DNA of 64,000 bases from Candidatus Bipolaricaulota bacterium (GCA_014360985.1 JACIWK010000002.1:1-64000); one strand, 5' to 3'; shown: positions 51,826 through 62,352, numbered from the stretch's first letter. Notes: generated from the letters alone by a model not told the origin. Made by a program: numbers and translations.

Positions 51826-52406
51826 CGATCGGGGTCCTCGCGGTCCAAGGGGATGTGCGCGAACACCTGCGCACCCTGGCCCGCCTCGGGGTGAAGGGCC
51901 GCCCCGTGCGGCGGCCGGACCACCTTGCGGGGCTCGACGGGATCATCCTCCCCGGTGGGGAGTCGACCGCGATGTGGCGGCTCATGACGGCCACCGGCCT
52001 CGCGGACGCCGTCCGGAGGGCGATCCTGGCCGGGCTTCCCGCGTTCGGGACCTGCGCCGGGATGATCCTCCTCGCCCGCCAGATCACGAACTGGCCGGAG
52101 ACGTTCCTCGGGGTCCTCGACGTCGCCGTGGAGCGCAACGCCACCGGTCGCCAGGTGGACTCGTTCGAGGCCCTGGTGACCGCCAACGGGTTGGGGGAAC
52201 TCCCCGCCGTGTTCATCCGCGCCCCGGCCGTGCGGGAGATCGGTCCTGGGGTGCGGGCGCTGGGGAGGCTAGGGGATGAGCCGGTGCTGGTGAAGCAAGG
52301 GCCCCTCCTCGCGGCGAGCTTTCATCCCGAGCTCACGGGGGACACCCGGGTCCACGAGCTGTTCATCCAGATGTGCCGAAAGGGGGAACCATGGCAGCAC
52401 GCGTAG
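51822..52406 (+). CDS. pdxT: pyridoxal 5'-phosphate synthase, glutaminase subunit PdxT
   Basis: A 194-residue class I glutaminase that feeds ammonia to PdxS. It starts [19 protein letters not shown], contains [16 protein letters not shown], the nucleophile Cys78 in [12 protein letters not shown], and the His-x-Glu pair in [17 protein letters not shown]. It overlaps pdxS by ATGA and the gap gene starts inside its last codons. Confidence 0.97.
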   Translation: MTIGVLAVQGDVREHLRTLARLGVKGRPVRRPDHLAGLDGIILPGGESTAMWRLMTATGLADAVRRAILAGLPAFGTCAGMILLARQITNWPETFLGVLDVAVERNATGRQVDSFEALVTANGLGELPAVFIRAPAVREIGPGVRALGRLGDEPVLVKQGPLLAASFHPELTGDTRVHELFIQMCRKGEPWQHA

Positions 52407-53434
52407 CGATCAACGGCTTCGGACGAATCGGACGGATCACCCTCCGCATCATCGCTCAGGGTGGCTGGCCGGTAGACGTGGTGGGGATCAACGATCCCTT
52501 CCTCCCCATCGAGACGGCGGCCCACCTCCTCCGCTACGACACCGTGTACGGGCGAGCCCCGTTCCCGGTGGAGGTGAAGGAGGGAGCGCTCGCCGTGGAT
52601 GGGAGGACGATCCCGCTTCTCGCGGAGAAGGAGCCGGGGAACCTCCCCTGGGCGCAGCACAACGTGGATGTGGTCATCGAATCGAGCGGGGCCTTCACGG
52701 ATCCCGACAAGGCGCAGGCCCACCTCAAGGCGGGTGCGAAGCGGATCGTCCTCTCCGCCCCGCCAAGCGGGCCGCGCAAGGGCGAGGTCCTCCAGATCCT
52801 GTGGCGGGTGAACGAGAGGCAATTCGTGGAAAAGGGGAAGCCGGCCATCGTCTCCGCTGCCTCCTGCACCACGAACTCGCTCGGGCCGGTGGTGAAGGTC
52901 CTCCACGACACATTCGGGATCGAACGGGGGTTCCTGACCACGGTCCACGCCTACACCGCGGATCAGCGCCTGGTGGACGCACCGCACAAGGATCTTGCCC
53001 GGGCGCGCGCTGCGGCGGCGAACATCGTCCCCACCTCCACCGGCGCCGCCCGGTCCATCCCCGCGATCTTCCCCGACCTCGCCGGGAAGATGGACGGGAT
53101 CGCAATGCGGATTCCGGTGCCGTGCGGATCGGTGTCCGACTTCACCGCCCACCTGAAGCGGCCGGCAGGGGCCACGGACAAGGAAGCGGTTGCCAACGTG
53201 AACGCCGCGTTTACCCAGGCCGCCCGGGGCCCCCTCGGGGAGGTGATGCTCGTCACGCCCGACTCGATCGTGTCGTCGGACGTGATCGGCGAGGGCCACT
53301 CCTGCGTCGTGGCCACGGCGTACACGATGGCCCTCCCCAAGGAGCCGTCGGTGGTGAAGGTCCTTGCGTTCTACGACAACGAGTGGGGCTACGCGGCGCG
53401 GCTCCTCGATGTGGCGAAGTTCGTGGCCTCATAG
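52391..53434 (+). CDS. gap: glyceraldehyde-3-phosphate dehydrogenase
   Basis: A 347-residue glycolytic enzyme making 1,3-bisphosphoglycerate. The NAD fold opens [15 protein letters not shown], residues 34-35 are Asn-Asp (INDPF), fitting NAD preference, the catalytic Cys159 is in [13 protein letters not shown], and the base His lies in [15 protein letters not shown]. The C-terminus WYDNEWGY-like segment reads [27 protein letters not shown] precedes the ATG, which lies 16 bases inside pdxT. Coupling to PLP synthesis may serve supply of its triose substrate. Confidence 0.97.
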   Translation: MAARVAINGFGRIGRITLRIIAQGGWPVDVVGINDPFLPIETAAHLLRYDTVYGRAPFPVEVKEGALAVDGRTIPLLAEKEPGNLPWAQHNVDVVIESSGAFTDPDKAQAHLKAGAKRIVLSAPPSGPRKGEVLQILWRVNERQFVEKGKPAIVSAASCTTNSLGPVVKVLHDTFGIERGFLTTVHAYTADQRLVDAPHKDLARARAAAANIVPTSTGAARSIPAIFPDLAGKMDGIAMRIPVPCGSVSDFTAHLKRPAGATDKEAVANVNAAFTQAARGPLGEVMLVTPDSIVSSDVIGEGHSCVVATAYTMALPKEPSVVKVLAFYDNEWGYAARLLDVAKFVAS

Positions 53435-54149
53435 GGCGACGCGGGTTGCCGGAGGGGCGGTCGGGCTCCTGTTCCGCCCGGCGTGCTTCCTGTGCGGGGG
53501 GCCGGTGGAGGGACTGGCCGCAGTGTGCGCTCCGTGTCTGGAGGGCCTCCCCCGTTGGGAGGGCGCGGTGTGCGCCGTGTGCGGGACGGGGATCCCCATG
53601 GAGCTCGACTTGTGCCGGACATGTGCGGTCGAGGGCCGTCCCTACGCCTGGGCGCGGACGGTCGGCCCCTACGAAGGGGCGCTGCGGAGGCTGATCCAGG
53701 GTTTGAAGTACGAACGGGAGAAGGCTCTCGCTCGGCCGCTCGGGCGGCTCCTCGCGTCCGCGGTCCCGGCCGAACTCCTGCCGGAGGGGGTGCGGACGGT
53801 CGCCTGCGTCCCGCCAGACCCAACGCGTCTCCAGGAGCGAGGGTACCATCCGGCTGAACTCCTCGCCAGGGAGGTGGCGCGGGGGCTCGGGGCCGCGTTT
53901 CGTCCGCTGCTCGTGAAGGTGCGGACTACCCCACCCCAGGTCGGCCGCCCCCGCCCGGAGCGGCGGGAAGCGATGGGGGGGTTGTTCGCCTCCCACACCA
54001 GCGGCCATGGCGAGCCAGTCCTCGTTGTGGACGATGTGATCACAACCGGAGCCACTGCGGCCGAGGCGGCACGGGCCCTCGCCGAGGCTGGGTTCGGGGA
54101 GATCGGTGTTCTGGCCTGCGCCCAAGCAGTGGGCGGAGGGGAGGAGTGA
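53409..54149 (+). CDS. comF: ComF-family amidophosphoribosyltransferase-like protein
   Basis: A protein of about 246 residues. The N-terminal zinc finger has CFLCGG, CAPCLEG, CAVCG and CRTC spaced as in ComF. The C-terminal PRTase domain has [19 protein letters not shown], a [20 protein letters not shown] loop and the PRPP-binding [20 protein letters not shown]. ComF proteins take part in DNA uptake in competent bacteria, but many carriers are not known to be competent. The start is uncertain; ATG 53409 lies 26 bases inside gap, and no better codon is in frame. Confidence 0.85.
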   Translation: MWRSSWPHRATRVAGGAVGLLFRPACFLCGGPVEGLAAVCAPCLEGLPRWEGAVCAVCGTGIPMELDLCRTCAVEGRPYAWARTVGPYEGALRRLIQGLKYEREKALARPLGRLLASAVPAELLPEGVRTVACVPPDPTRLQERGYHPAELLAREVARGLGAAFRPLLVKVRTTPPQVGRPRPERREAMGGLFASHTSGHGEPVLVVDDVITTGATAAEAARALAEAGFGEIGVLACAQAVGGGEE

Positions 54150-54740
54150 GTGGAGTTCAGACGGCTCGTTGTGGGCCCGCTGCGGACGAACGCCTACCTC
54201 GCGCTGGCCGACGGTGAGGGAGCTGTCATCGATCCTGGCGACGACCTTCCCCACCTCGCCGATCAGCCCCTGCGCTACATCCTCCTCACCCACGGGCACT
54301 TCGATCACGCCGATGGTGCGGAGGCGCTCCATGCCCGCACGGGCGCCCCCATCCTCTACCACCCCGACGAGAGGAGCACGTTTTGGACGATGGGTCGGCA
54401 ACCTCCCCCTCTGGGCCAGCCCCTCGCCGATGGCGAACGCCTCCCCCTCGGGCGGGAGGAGCTCCTCGTGTGGCACCTCCCCGGCCACTCCCCGGGATCG
54501 GTTGCCTACCTATGGGAAAAGGGGAAGGTGGCGGTGGTGGGGGACGTGCTGTTCGCCCGATCGGTGGGGCGATCCGATCTTCCCGGCGGATCGTGGGAGG
54601 CCCTCGTCCGTTCCCTCCTCCGCCTGCTGACCCTGGACGATGAGTGGCGGATCCTGCCCGGCCACGGTCCGGCCACCCAAATGGGACGCGAGCGGGAGCA
54701 GAACTCGTACCTGAGGGAGGTGGGTGATGCCCGGCCCTGA
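54150..54740 (+). CDS. metallo-beta-lactamase-fold hydrolase (glyoxalase II-like)
   Basis: A 196-residue hydrolase. The metal motif is LLTHGHFDHADGAEAL (HxHxDH), with WHLPGHSPGSVAYL and the distal GDVLFARSVGRSDLPGG and ILPGHGPATQMGRE completing the ligands. This is the YcbL/glyoxalase II-like subgroup that hydrolyses thioesters such as lactoylglutathione; the thiol here is unknown. The GTG directly follows the comF stop. The dnaG gene starts within its last 14 bases. Confidence 0.9.
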   Translation: MEFRRLVVGPLRTNAYLALADGEGAVIDPGDDLPHLADQPLRYILLTHGHFDHADGAEALHARTGAPILYHPDERSTFWTMGRQPPPLGQPLADGERLPLGREELLVWHLPGHSPGSVAYLWEKGKVAVVGDVLFARSVGRSDLPGGSWEALVRSLLRLLTLDDEWRILPGHGPATQMGREREQNSYLREVGDARP

Positions 54741-56418
54741 CCTCGAGGAGATCAAGTCGCGGGTCGACATCGTCGAGCTCATCGCCCGCTACGTCGCGCT
54801 GAAGCCGTCTGGGCAGCGGTTCAAGGGCCGGTGCCCGTTCCACCCCGACGATACGCCGTCGCTCGTCGTCTCCTCGGACAAGGGGCTCTGGCACTGCTTC
54901 GGCTGCCATGCCGGTGGCGATGCGATTGGGTTCCTGATGAAGATCGAGCGGCTCTCGTTCCCGGAGGCGCTCGCCCGGTTGGCCCGGGAGCTGGGGATCG
55001 AAGTCCGCGTCGGGGAGGGGAAGGGGAAGCTCCTCCAGGCGAACGAACAGGCGGTCCAGTACTTCACTTCCGAGCTGCGCAGGCCCTCTGGCAAGAGGGC
55101 GCGCGACTACCTCCTTGAGCGAGGGATCGCCGAAGAGCTGTGGGCCAACTACAACCTCGGTTATGCCCCCCCGGGCTGGGACGGCCTCCTCCGCGCCCTC
55201 GGCCGGCTGGGGATGGACACGCTGCGCAGCCTGGGGTTGGTCGTGCCCGGGGAGAAGGGGTACTACGACCGGTTCCGGGACCGGGTCATGTTCACGATCT
55301 GCGATGACCAGGGCCGCCCGATCGCGTTCGCCGGCCGCAGCTTCGCCGGCGACCCCAAATACGTGAACATCCCCAACACGCCGCTCTTCACGAAGGGGAC
55401 TGTCCTCTACGGTCTCGATCTGGCCCGAGACGCGATCCGCCAGAGCGGGCGCGCCGTGCTCGTGGAGGGGTACACGGACGTGATCAGCTTCCAGACGGCG
55501 GGGATCGGGGAGACAGTGGGATCGATGGGCACCGCGCTCACCGAGGCCCAGGCCCGCCTCATCGCCCGCCACACGGATCGGGTGGTCATCGCCTACGATC
55601 GGGATGCGGCGGGGGAGGCCTCAACGCTGCGCGGGCTCGTGATCCTGCGCGGAGCGGGGCTCAAGGTGGAGGTGGCGGTCCTCCCCCCGGACGAGGACCC
55701 GGACTCCCTCGTCCGTGGGCACGGGGCGGCAGCGGCCAAAGGCGTTCTCGACGGTGCGCTTCCGTTCCACCGCTTCTTCATCGAGTCCCTCGCCCGCCGC
55801 CACGACGTGACCACGGTGGAGGGCCAGGAGCAGGCCCTTGAGGAAGCGAAGGCGTTCTGGCCCGAGCTCAAGAGCGTCCCCCTCCAGCACGAGCTCGCCC
55901 GCGAGCTCGCTGGGCTCCTCTCCCTCCGCGAGGAGGAGGTGTGGCGCTACCTCCACGGGGAATCCCAGCGGACGCTGCCCAAGGAGGGTCGAGATCGGAT
56001 TGGGCCGGAGGAGCTCTTCCTCCACTTCTTGATCGAGGGGAAGCTCCCCGACCGTGCACTGGAGGGCCTTGACGCGACGGACTTCCGCCCCGAATATCGC
56101 CCCATCGTGGCCAAGTGGGTGGAGCTTTGGCACGGGGGGAAGGGGCCCACGACGGACGAGCTCGCCACCGAGCTCCCGCCTGACCAGCTCCCCACAATGA
56201 CGCGGCTCGCCCTGCTCGATCCTCACTCCCCCGACGAGGACCAAGCGATCCAAGATGTGGTGACCAAGTTCCTCGGACTGAAGCTGAGGCGCACGCTGGC
56301 CGAGATCGAGAAGCAGGCCCGCGAGGCCGAGGCCCGGGGTGAGGTGGAGGAGGCGCGGCGCCTCTTCGCCCAACACCACGCCCTCAAGAAGCAGGATCCT
56401 CTCCTGAAGAGGAGGTGA
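54727..56418 (+). CDS. dnaG: DNA primase
   Basis: A 563-residue primase that makes RNA primers at the replication fork. The zinc ribbon is [20 protein letters not shown] with [14 protein letters not shown]. The TOPRIM core shows [17 protein letters not shown] and the Asp cluster [17 protein letters not shown]. The C-terminal helicase-binding part is present ([19 protein letters not shown]). GAGGTG precedes the ATG, and the gene overlaps the hydrolase gene. It is followed at once by rpoD, the usual macromolecular synthesis pairing, without rpsU. Confidence 0.97.
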   Translation: MPGPDLEEIKSRVDIVELIARYVALKPSGQRFKGRCPFHPDDTPSLVVSSDKGLWHCFGCHAGGDAIGFLMKIERLSFPEALARLARELGIEVRVGEGKGKLLQANEQAVQYFTSELRRPSGKRARDYLLERGIAEELWANYNLGYAPPGWDGLLRALGRLGMDTLRSLGLVVPGEKGYYDRFRDRVMFTICDDQGRPIAFAGRSFAGDPKYVNIPNTPLFTKGTVLYGLDLARDAIRQSGRAVLVEGYTDVISFQTAGIGETVGSMGTALTEAQARLIARHTDRVVIAYDRDAAGEASTLRGLVILRGAGLKVEVAVLPPDEDPDSLVRGHGAAAAKGVLDGALPFHRFFIESLARRHDVTTVEGQEQALEEAKAFWPELKSVPLQHELARELAGLLSLREEEVWRYLHGESQRTLPKEGRDRIGPEELFLHFLIEGKLPDRALEGLDATDFRPEYRPIVAKWVELWHGGKGPTTDELATELPPDQLPTMTRLALLDPHSPDEDQAIQDVVTKFLGLKLRRTLAEIEKQAREAEARGEVEEARRLFAQHHALKKQDPLLKRR

Positions 56419-56420
56419 GC

Positions 56421-57482
56421 ATGCCCGAGGACATCGAGATCGTCCCTCCCGAGGCCCGCGAGCCCGGGACGGCAGCGGAGGAGGACGAGCTCGGCGACCT
56501 GATCCCCCTCATCGCTGAACTCGCCGATTCCGAGCCGGAGGAGGAGCCGGCGGAACGGGGTCGCGATCCCGTACGCACCTACCTCCGCGAGATCGGCCGT
56601 GTCCCCCTCCTCACCCGGGAGGAGGAGGTCGAGCTTGCCCAGAAGGTCGAAGCCGGAACAGCAGCTCTGGAAGAGCTCAACCAAGGACTCGTTGACCCAC
56701 AACGCAGAGTGGAACTCGAGAAGATCATTCAGGAGGGGGACGCCGCGCGGGAGCGGCTCGCGGTGTCCAACCTGCGGCTCGTCGTGTCGATTGCCAAGCG
56801 CTACATGCACCGCGGGCTATCGTTTCTCGATCTCATCCAGGAGGGGAACATCGGGCTCATGCGCGCGGTGGAGAAGTTCGACTGGCGGAAAGGGTACAAG
56901 TTCTCGACCTACGCCACGTGGTGGATCCGCCAGGCGATCACCCGCGCTATCGGGGATCAGGCCCGCACGATCCGCGTCCCCGTCCACACGATGGAGGCGG
57001 TGCAGGAGCTGGGTCGCCTGCGGCGGGAGTACATCCGGGAGCACGGGTCTCCCCCAACCTACGAGCAGCTCGCCGAGATCCTCGGGACGAGCGTGGACCG
57101 GGTGAAGAAGATCGAGCAGGCCGCTGCGTTCACGACATCGCTCGAGCGCCCATTGTCCGACGAGGACGACGACACGTTGGGGGACTTCATCGCTGACGAT
57201 TCAGCCCAATCGCCGGCCCGGGAGGCCCTGCGGGCGCGGCTCCGGGACGAGCTCCGCGAGGCGTTGGCCGAGCTCGAGCCACGGGAGCGGGAGATCCTCG
57301 AGCTGCGGTACGGCCTCCTCGACGGCCACCCCCGGACGCTGAAGGAGGTGGCGAGCCAGTTCGAGATCACCCGCGAACGGGTGCGCCAGCTCGAGCTGAA
57401 GGCGCTGGAGAAGCTCAAGTACCCGGCCCGGCACCGGTCCTTGCGCTCCCTTCGCGAGCTCCTCCTGTCCGAGGAGGAATGA
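56421..57482 (+). CDS. rpoD: primary sigma factor (sigma70)
   Basis: A 353-residue sigma factor with regions 1.2 to 4.2 and a short acidic N-terminus instead of a long region 1.1. Region 1.2 is [20 protein letters not shown], region 2 is [20 protein letters not shown] then [20 protein letters not shown], and region 4.2 has [20 protein letters not shown]. This matches the TTGaca/TAtaaT-like promoters seen in the window. AGGAGG precedes the ATG, and the stop overlaps miaA by ATGA. Confidence 0.97.
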   Translation: MPEDIEIVPPEAREPGTAAEEDELGDLIPLIAELADSEPEEEPAERGRDPVRTYLREIGRVPLLTREEEVELAQKVEAGTAALEELNQGLVDPQRRVELEKIIQEGDAARERLAVSNLRLVVSIAKRYMHRGLSFLDLIQEGNIGLMRAVEKFDWRKGYKFSTYATWWIRQAITRAIGDQARTIRVPVHTMEAVQELGRLRREYIREHGSPPTYEQLAEILGTSVDRVKKIEQAAAFTTSLERPLSDEDDDTLGDFIADDSAQSPAREALRARLRDELREALAELEPREREILELRYGLLDGHPRTLKEVASQFEITRERVRQLELKALEKLKYPARHRSLRSLRELLLSEEE

Positions 57483-58408
57483 CGGTTCTCCTCCTCCTGG
57501 GGCCCACCGCGACCGGGAAGAGCGCGATTGCGGTGGAGGTTGCGGAGCGGGTGGGGGCGGAGATCATCTCCGCCGACGCCCGGGCGATCTTCCACGGCCT
57601 GGAGATCGGGACGGACCGCCCGCCCCCCTGGATCCTGCGTCGGGTGCCCCACCACCTCATCGGCACCCTCGACCCCATGGAGCGCTACGATGCCGCCACG
57701 TTTCGCGCCGATTGCGAACGCCTCGTGGCGGAGATCCACGCCCGGGGGAAGAGGGCGATCATCGTTGGCGGGAGCACACTGTACGTTCGCGCGCTCACCC
57801 GCGGGTTGTTCCCCGGACCGGCGGCCGATCCCCACCTCCGCGAGGAGCTCGCCCACCGCCCGCTCGCTGAACTGCAGGAAGAGCTCGCGCAGGTGGATCC
57901 CGTCTCCGCGGCGCGGATCCACCCCGCGGACCGGGTGCGGCTCATCCGCGCCCTCGAGGTCGCCCGCCTCACCGGCCGCCCCCTCTCCTCCGCGTGGGGA
58001 GGGGAGAAACCGTTCCCGTTTCCCCTCGTCAAGGTCGGGATCGCGCTTGAGCGGGGTGAACTCCACCGCCGGATCGAGGCCCGCGTGGCGCGGATGCTCG
58101 CCGCGGGGCTGATCGAGGAGGCGCGGCGGCTGTGGGAGAAGGGGATCCCCCCTGACGCGCCGGCCGCACGCGCGATCGGGTACCGGGAGCTGTTCGCCCA
58201 CTTCCGGGGGGAGCACGACCTAGGCGAGGTCGAGCGGAGGATCGTCCGCAACACGAAGGCCTATGCCCGGCGTCAGCTCGCGTTCTTCCGTGCCGAGGCC
58301 GACGTGCAGTGGCTGGACGGCACGGGCCGGACCGCGGCTGGGGTGGCCGAGGAGGTCATCGCACACTGGCGCGCCGCGGAGGCGGGCCTAGAATCCCTCC
58401 CGTGCTGA
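57479..58408 (+). CDS. miaA: tRNA dimethylallyltransferase
   Basis: A 309-residue enzyme that prenylates A37 of tRNAs reading UNN codons. The P-loop is [20 protein letters not shown], then [38 protein letters not shown] and the C-terminal [20 protein letters not shown] and [13 protein letters not shown]. The usual DSxQVY is here SADARAIF, a modest divergence (Gln replaced by Ala). ATG overlaps rpoD by ATGA. Confidence 0.95.
   Translation: MTVLLLLGPTATGKSAIAVEVAERVGAEIISADARAIFHGLEIGTDRPPPWILRRVPHHLIGTLDPMERYDAATFRADCERLVAEIHARGKRAIIVGGSTLYVRALTRGLFPGPAADPHLREELAHRPLAELQEELAQVDPVSAARIHPADRVRLIRALEVARLTGRPLSSAWGGEKPFPFPLVKVGIALERGELHRRIEARVARMLAAGLIEEARRLWEKGIPPDAPAARAIGYRELFAHFRGEHDLGEVERRIVRNTKAYARRQLAFFRAEADVQWLDGTGRTAAGVAEEVIAHWRAAEAGLESLPC
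58366..58394 (+). promoter_or_regulatory. internal promoter of nnr-tatD, leaderless
   Basis: CTGGCG (58366-58371), a 17-base spacer and TAGAAT (58389-58394) inside the end of miaA. The GTG of the next gene starts eight bases further, with no ribosome site between. Confidence 0.55.
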
Positions 58409-59937
58409 AGGTCCTGTCGATGGAGGCAGTGCGGGCGCTGGACGCCCGGGCTGCGGCGGGCGGGGTTCTCCCGCTCCTTCTCATGGAGTCCGCCGGCCGC
58501 GGAGCCGCTGAAGCCGTCCGAACTTGGGCGCCTGACCTCGCCAAAGGGCGCGTCCTCGCCGTGTGTGGCACGGGAGGAAACGGGGGAGACGCCCTGGCCG
58601 CCGCACGGTGGTTGGGGCGGTGGGGGGCCGAGCCTCGGGCAGTTCTCCTCGGCGAGCCCCGCGGCCCGGCCGCCGACCAGGCCGCGGCGTTCCGGGCCTC
58701 GTTCCCCGAGAGTGTCCTCACAGTCCAAGGTGGGGAGGACATCGCTGCCCTCGAAGCATGGCTTGCGGAGGCGGATCTCGTCCTCGACGGGATCCTCGGG
58801 GTCGGGCTGTCGGGCAAGGCGCGGGGGCTCGTTGCGGCAGCGATTGAGGCGCTGAGTGAGTTTGAGGGCACGGTGGTGGCGATCGACCTTCCCTCCGGCC
58901 TGGGGGCCGATACGGGGCGGATCGCGGGTCCGGCGGTGCGGGCCGACCTCACCCTCGCCATGGGAGCCCTCAAGCCGTGCCACCTCCTCCCCCCGGCAGC
59001 GGCGCTGTGTGGTGAGGTGCGGGTCGTGGACGTGGCCTACCCGCCCGGGGCGTGGGACGAGGTCAACCCCGTAGCCCTGGTCCTCGAGGAGGGCGACGTT
59101 CGGGCCCTCCTCCCCTCCCGGCCGCGGTTCGGGCACAAGGGAACGTTCGGTCGGGTCCTCGTCGTGGGCGGGTCGGTGGGGATGGCGGGGGCCGCCGCCC
59201 TCGCTGCGGAGGGGGCCCTACGCGCTGGGGCGGGGCTCGTTCACGTGCTCACCCCCGAGCCCGTGTTCCCGATCGTGGCCGGCCTGGTCCCGGCGGCCCT
59301 CGTCCACCCTGGGCCGACCGCGGCGGGCACGTTCTCCCCGGAGGCGGCTGCGGAGGCAGTGCGGCTTGCTGAGGGGATGGATGTCGTCGTGGTTGGACCC
59401 GGCCTGGGTCGGAGTCCCGGCCCAGCGGAGGTGGTGCGGGCCCTCGTCCTTGGGCGGATCCCTCTCGTCGTCGATGCGGACGCCCTGTACGCCCTCGCGC
59501 ACGAGCCGGAGCTCCTTGGGGGGGTCCACGGGGAAATCGTCCTCACCCCCCATCCGGGCGAGTTCGGGCGGCTCGCGGGAAGGGATCCGGAGGAAATCGT
59601 CCCCGACAAGATCCGCTGGGCGCGGGACAAGGCCAGGGAGTGGCAGGCGACGGTGGTCCTCAAGGGCCCGCCCACGGTCATCGCCTCCACGGACGGCGTC
59701 TACCTCACGACAACCGGGAACACGGCCCTCGCCCACGGTGGATCCGGCGACGTCCTCGCTGGGATGATCGGAGGCCTGTGGGCAAGCGGTGCCCGTGCTG
59801 CCGACGCGGCGTGCGCCGCCGCGTTCGTCCACGGCCGGGCCGCGGACGCCCTCACCGCGGAAAGCTCTCCCCGCGCGGTCCTCCCCACCGACCTCCTGGC
59901 CGTCCTCCCCAAAGCGTTCACGGCGCTCGAGGGCTAG
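58402..59937 (+). CDS. nnr: bifunctional NAD(P)HX epimerase / ADP-dependent dehydratase
   Basis: A 511-residue enzyme that repairs hydrated NADH and NADPH. The N-terminal epimerase (YjeF_N) has MEAVRALDARAAAGGVLPLL, VCGTGGNGGDALAAARWLG and DGILGVGLSGKARG. The C-terminal dehydratase has KGTFGRVLVVGGSVGMAGAA, VVGPGLGRSPGPAEVVRAL, LTPHPGEFGRLAG and TGNTALAHGGSGDVLAGMIG. Both halves look intact. GTG is in line with the leaderless promoter above; it overlaps miaA by seven bases. Confidence 0.95.
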   Translation: MLKVLSMEAVRALDARAAAGGVLPLLLMESAGRGAAEAVRTWAPDLAKGRVLAVCGTGGNGGDALAAARWLGRWGAEPRAVLLGEPRGPAADQAAAFRASFPESVLTVQGGEDIAALEAWLAEADLVLDGILGVGLSGKARGLVAAAIEALSEFEGTVVAIDLPSGLGADTGRIAGPAVRADLTLAMGALKPCHLLPPAAALCGEVRVVDVAYPPGAWDEVNPVALVLEEGDVRALLPSRPRFGHKGTFGRVLVVGGSVGMAGAAALAAEGALRAGAGLVHVLTPEPVFPIVAGLVPAALVHPGPTAAGTFSPEAAAEAVRLAEGMDVVVVGPGLGRSPGPAEVVRALVLGRIPLVVDADALYALAHEPELLGGVHGEIVLTPHPGEFGRLAGRDPEEIVPDKIRWARDKAREWQATVVLKGPPTVIASTDGVYLTTTGNTALAHGGSGDVLAGMIGGLWASGARAADAACAAAFVHGRAADALTAESSPRAVLPTDLLAVLPKAFTALEG

Positions 59938-59939
59938 CC

Positions 59940-60707
59940 GTGGCCCTGTTCGACACCCACGCCCACCTCGACTGCCCCCCGTTTGACCGCGATCGGGACC
60001 AGGTCCTGGCCGCGCTGCGCGCCCAGCGGGTGGCTGTCCTCAACGTGGGGACCGACCTCCGCTCCTCGGCGGCGTCGCTTGCGCTCGCGCGCCAGCACCC
60101 GTTCGTGTTCGCCGCGTGCGGGTTTCACCCCCACGACGCCCGCACGTTCACCCCCGACGCGGAGCGGGAGCTTTCGGCGCTCCTCCGGCAGGGGGCGGTG
60201 GCGGTGGGCGAGTGCGGGCTCGACTTCTACCGCGACCTCTCCCCGCGGGACGTCCAGGTCGAGGCGTTCCGGGCCCAGCTCCGGCTGGCGAAGCGGTTGG
60301 ATCTCCCCGTCGTGCTCCACGAGCGCGCGGCGTGGGACAACTTTCTGTCCGTGCTCCGTGACGAGGCCCCCCTGCGGGGGGTGGTCCACGCGTTCTCCGG
60401 GGACGCCGTCCGGGCCGGGGCGATCGTGGACCTGGGCCTTCACCTCGGGATCGGGGGCCCGCTCACCTACGCCAAGAACCACGGCCTGCGCGAGGCCGTG
60501 GGGAGCGTCCCGCTCGACCGGATCGTCCTCGAGACGGACGCCCCGTACCTGCCCCCCGAGCCGCACCGCGGGACGCGGAACGACCCGGGGATGGTCCGGC
60601 TCGTCGCCGAGCGGCTCGCCCTCCTGCGGGGGATGCCCGTGGCCGAGCTCGCCGAGGCGGCGTGGACCAACGCCTGTCGGCTGTTCGCCGTCGAGCCCCG
60701 GTTCTAG
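59940..60707 (+). CDS. tatD: TatD-family metal-dependent hydrolase/DNase
   Basis: A 255-residue TIM-barrel metalloenzyme. Metal ligands are in LFDTHAHLDCPPFD, AVGECGLDFYRDLSP, DLPVVLHERAAWDNF and GVVHAFSGD, with the final Asp in IVLETDAPYLPPEPHRGTRN. TatD proteins are 3'-5' exonucleases or quality control hydrolases. The GTG starts two bases after the nnr stop. The end overlaps radC on the opposite strand by four bases. Confidence 0.94.
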   Translation: MALFDTHAHLDCPPFDRDRDQVLAALRAQRVAVLNVGTDLRSSAASLALARQHPFVFAACGFHPHDARTFTPDAERELSALLRQGAVAVGECGLDFYRDLSPRDVQVEAFRAQLRLAKRLDLPVVLHERAAWDNFLSVLRDEAPLRGVVHAFSGDAVRAGAIVDLGLHLGIGGPLTYAKNHGLREAVGSVPLDRIVLETDAPYLPPEPHRGTRNDPGMVRLVAERLALLRGMPVAELAEAAWTNACRLFAVEPRF

Positions 60708-61372
60708 GGGAGGTGCCCCCGCTCCCGGAGCGAGGTGTAACCCCCCCTCGTGACGATGAGGTGGTCGAGGACATCGATCCCGAGGATCTTCCCTGCCTCG
60801 ACGAGCTGCCGGGTGAGGGCGAGGTCGTCCGCGCTCGGCTCGAGGTTCCCCGACGGGTGGTTGTGGGCCAAGATCAGCGCCGCCGCCCGGTCGGCGATCG
60901 CGTCGGCGAACACCTCGCGGGGGTGGACCGGGCTCGAGGTGAGGAGCCCCACCGTGACCACACGGGCCTCGATGACCTCGTGGGCCCCGTTGAGGGTGAG
61001 GGCCATGAAGTGCTCCTGCTTCCGGTCGCGGATCGCGGCGACGTAGGGGAGCGCGTCCACGGGGGTCGCGATCCGGCCCGGCCCGCGCTGGAAGTGCCGA
61101 CGGGCGAGCTCCAGGGCGGCCAGGATCTGGCACGCCTTGGCCTCCCCGACGCCGGCGAACCGGGTGAGCTCGGCCAGCCCCCACCGCCCGAGGTTGGGAC
61201 CGGCCGCCTTCAGCACGGCCGACGCGAGCTCGACCGCGCTCTTGCCCTTCGTCCCGGTGTGGATGAGGACCGCGAGGAGCTCGGCGTCGGACAGGGCCTG
61301 GGCCCCGCGGGCGCGGAGCTTCTCCCGCGGCCGCTCGAACTCAGGCAGGTCCTTGATCCTCCTCGCCGTCAT
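60704..61372 (-). CDS. radC: RadC-family JAB/MPN domain protein
   Basis: A 222-residue protein with an N-terminal helix-hairpin-helix part (GLAELTRFAGVGEAKACQIL) and a C-terminal JAMM/MPN-like domain whose metal motif is ILAHNHPSGNLEPSADDLAL. The family name comes from a mis-mapped repair mutant; its biochemical role is unknown. The JAMM Glu lies near the start of the MPN domain (EHFMALTLNGAHEV). It stands alone, convergent with tatD. Confidence 0.92.
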   Translation of the reverse strand: MTARRIKDLPEFERPREKLRARGAQALSDAELLAVLIHTGTKGKSAVELASAVLKAAGPNLGRWGLAELTRFAGVGEAKACQILAALELARRHFQRGPGRIATPVDALPYVAAIRDRKQEHFMALTLNGAHEVIEARVVTVGLLTSSPVHPREVFADAIADRAAALILAHNHPSGNLEPSADDLALTRQLVEAGKILGIDVLDHLIVTRGGYTSLRERGHLP

Positions 61373-61382
61373 CCTCGGGAGA

Positions 61383-61703
61383 TCATAGCGTGCCCCCGCT
61401 GTCCGTGAAGTCCCTCCGATCGAGGGCGCTCACAGTCCTTGTCAGATCGCGAATGGTTGCAGAAAGAGGTGGGCATGGCTCGCCTGGGATCCGGTCTTCG
61501 CCCATCCGCACGTCGTTGAGGAAACCGACAACGACCTGGAGATAGCGCGCCGTGCCCGGCCTATCGCCCCACCCTGGCGGTGTTGCCGCGATGAAAAGCT
61601 GGCTCGGGGACGCCCGATCCTCCTCGTCAGCGGATCGCGTCCCAGGCGGCCACACTCGGCGCAGACCCAACCGAGAACCTCTCGTACGCCGCGGAACCGC
61701 CAC
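61383..61703 (-). CDS. possible small protein after the cyclic-nucleotide-binding gene, weak
   Basis: A 106-codon frame starts with GTG directly after the TAG of the preceding minus-strand gene. The second half (VVVGFLNDVRMGEDRIPGEP, IRDLTRTVSALDRRDF) looks like folded helical protein, but the first half is Arg-rich without a known family, and no ribosome site precedes the GTG. It is the only candidate in the 331-base gap. It may equally be noncoding. Confidence 0.3.
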   Translation of the reverse strand: MAVPRRTRGSRLGLRRVWPPGTRSADEEDRASPSQLFIAATPPGWGDRPGTARYLQVVVGFLNDVRMGEDRIPGEPCPPLSATIRDLTRTVSALDRRDFTDSGGTL

Positions 61704-62126
61704 CTATTCCGAGAGGGCCATGCTCGTCTGGCGCAACCGACGGGTGAGCTCGCCGATGAGCTCGAGCGCGATGTCGGGGTACGTCGTGATGAGCGCTCGG
61801 ATGTCCCAGCTCGCGAGGACAAGGCATTTCGTGGGCGTGACAGCGACCACATCGGCAGAGCGAGGCTGCCCGTCGAGGACGGCCATCTCCCCGAAGAACT
61901 GACCAGCACCGAGCCGCGAGAGAACCTTCGCCCCTCTGCGCACCTCGACCTGGCCATCGAGGATGAGGAAGAACCCGACCTTGCTCCGGTCACCCTCCCT
62001 CACGATCGGCTTGCCGGGCTCGAACTCCATTTCCTTTGCTGTCTTAACAACCGCCTGGAGGTGCTTCTCGCTGAAGGACGAGAACAACGGGACATCCTTG
62101 AGCAGCGCAATCACGTTCTTGGCCAT
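61704..62126 (-). CDS. stand-alone cyclic-nucleotide-binding domain protein
   Basis: A 140-residue single-domain protein of the CRP/EAL-associated cNMP-binding fold. The beta roll has GKPIVREGDRSKVGFFLILD, GQVEVRRGAKVLSRLGAGQF and the phosphate-binding cassette FGEMAVLDGQPRSADVVAV with the Glu and Arg that bind cAMP or cGMP. A C-terminal helix follows, but there is no DNA-binding helix-turn-helix. It probably regulates a partner by contact; no partner is nearby. GGGGGAGCC precedes the ATG. Confidence 0.9.
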   Translation of the reverse strand: MAKNVIALLKDVPLFSSFSEKHLQAVVKTAKEMEFEPGKPIVREGDRSKVGFFLILDGQVEVRRGAKVLSRLGAGQFFGEMAVLDGQPRSADVVAVTPTKCLVLASWDIRALITTYPDIALELIGELTRRLRQTSMALSE

Positions 62127-62236
62127 CGGCTCCCCCTTGTTCGCTCTGAATCGCGACGATCATAGCATCCCCCCTCTGCGGTGACAACCGTCGCGCCCCT
62201 TCCCCCAGACGAACCCGAGCCGCGAAGGCAGTGCGG

Positions 62237-62265
62237 TTGAGGGAGGAGGCGAACGCGGCTAACAT
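62237..62265 (+). promoter_or_regulatory. promoter of tRNA-Ile
   Basis: TTGAGG (62237-62242), 17 bases and TAACAT (62260-62265), ending 10 bases before the tRNA, the same spacing as for tRNA-Asn. Confidence 0.65.
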
Positions 62266-62275
62266 CGCGTCGCCC

Positions 62276-62352
<77 letters not shown>

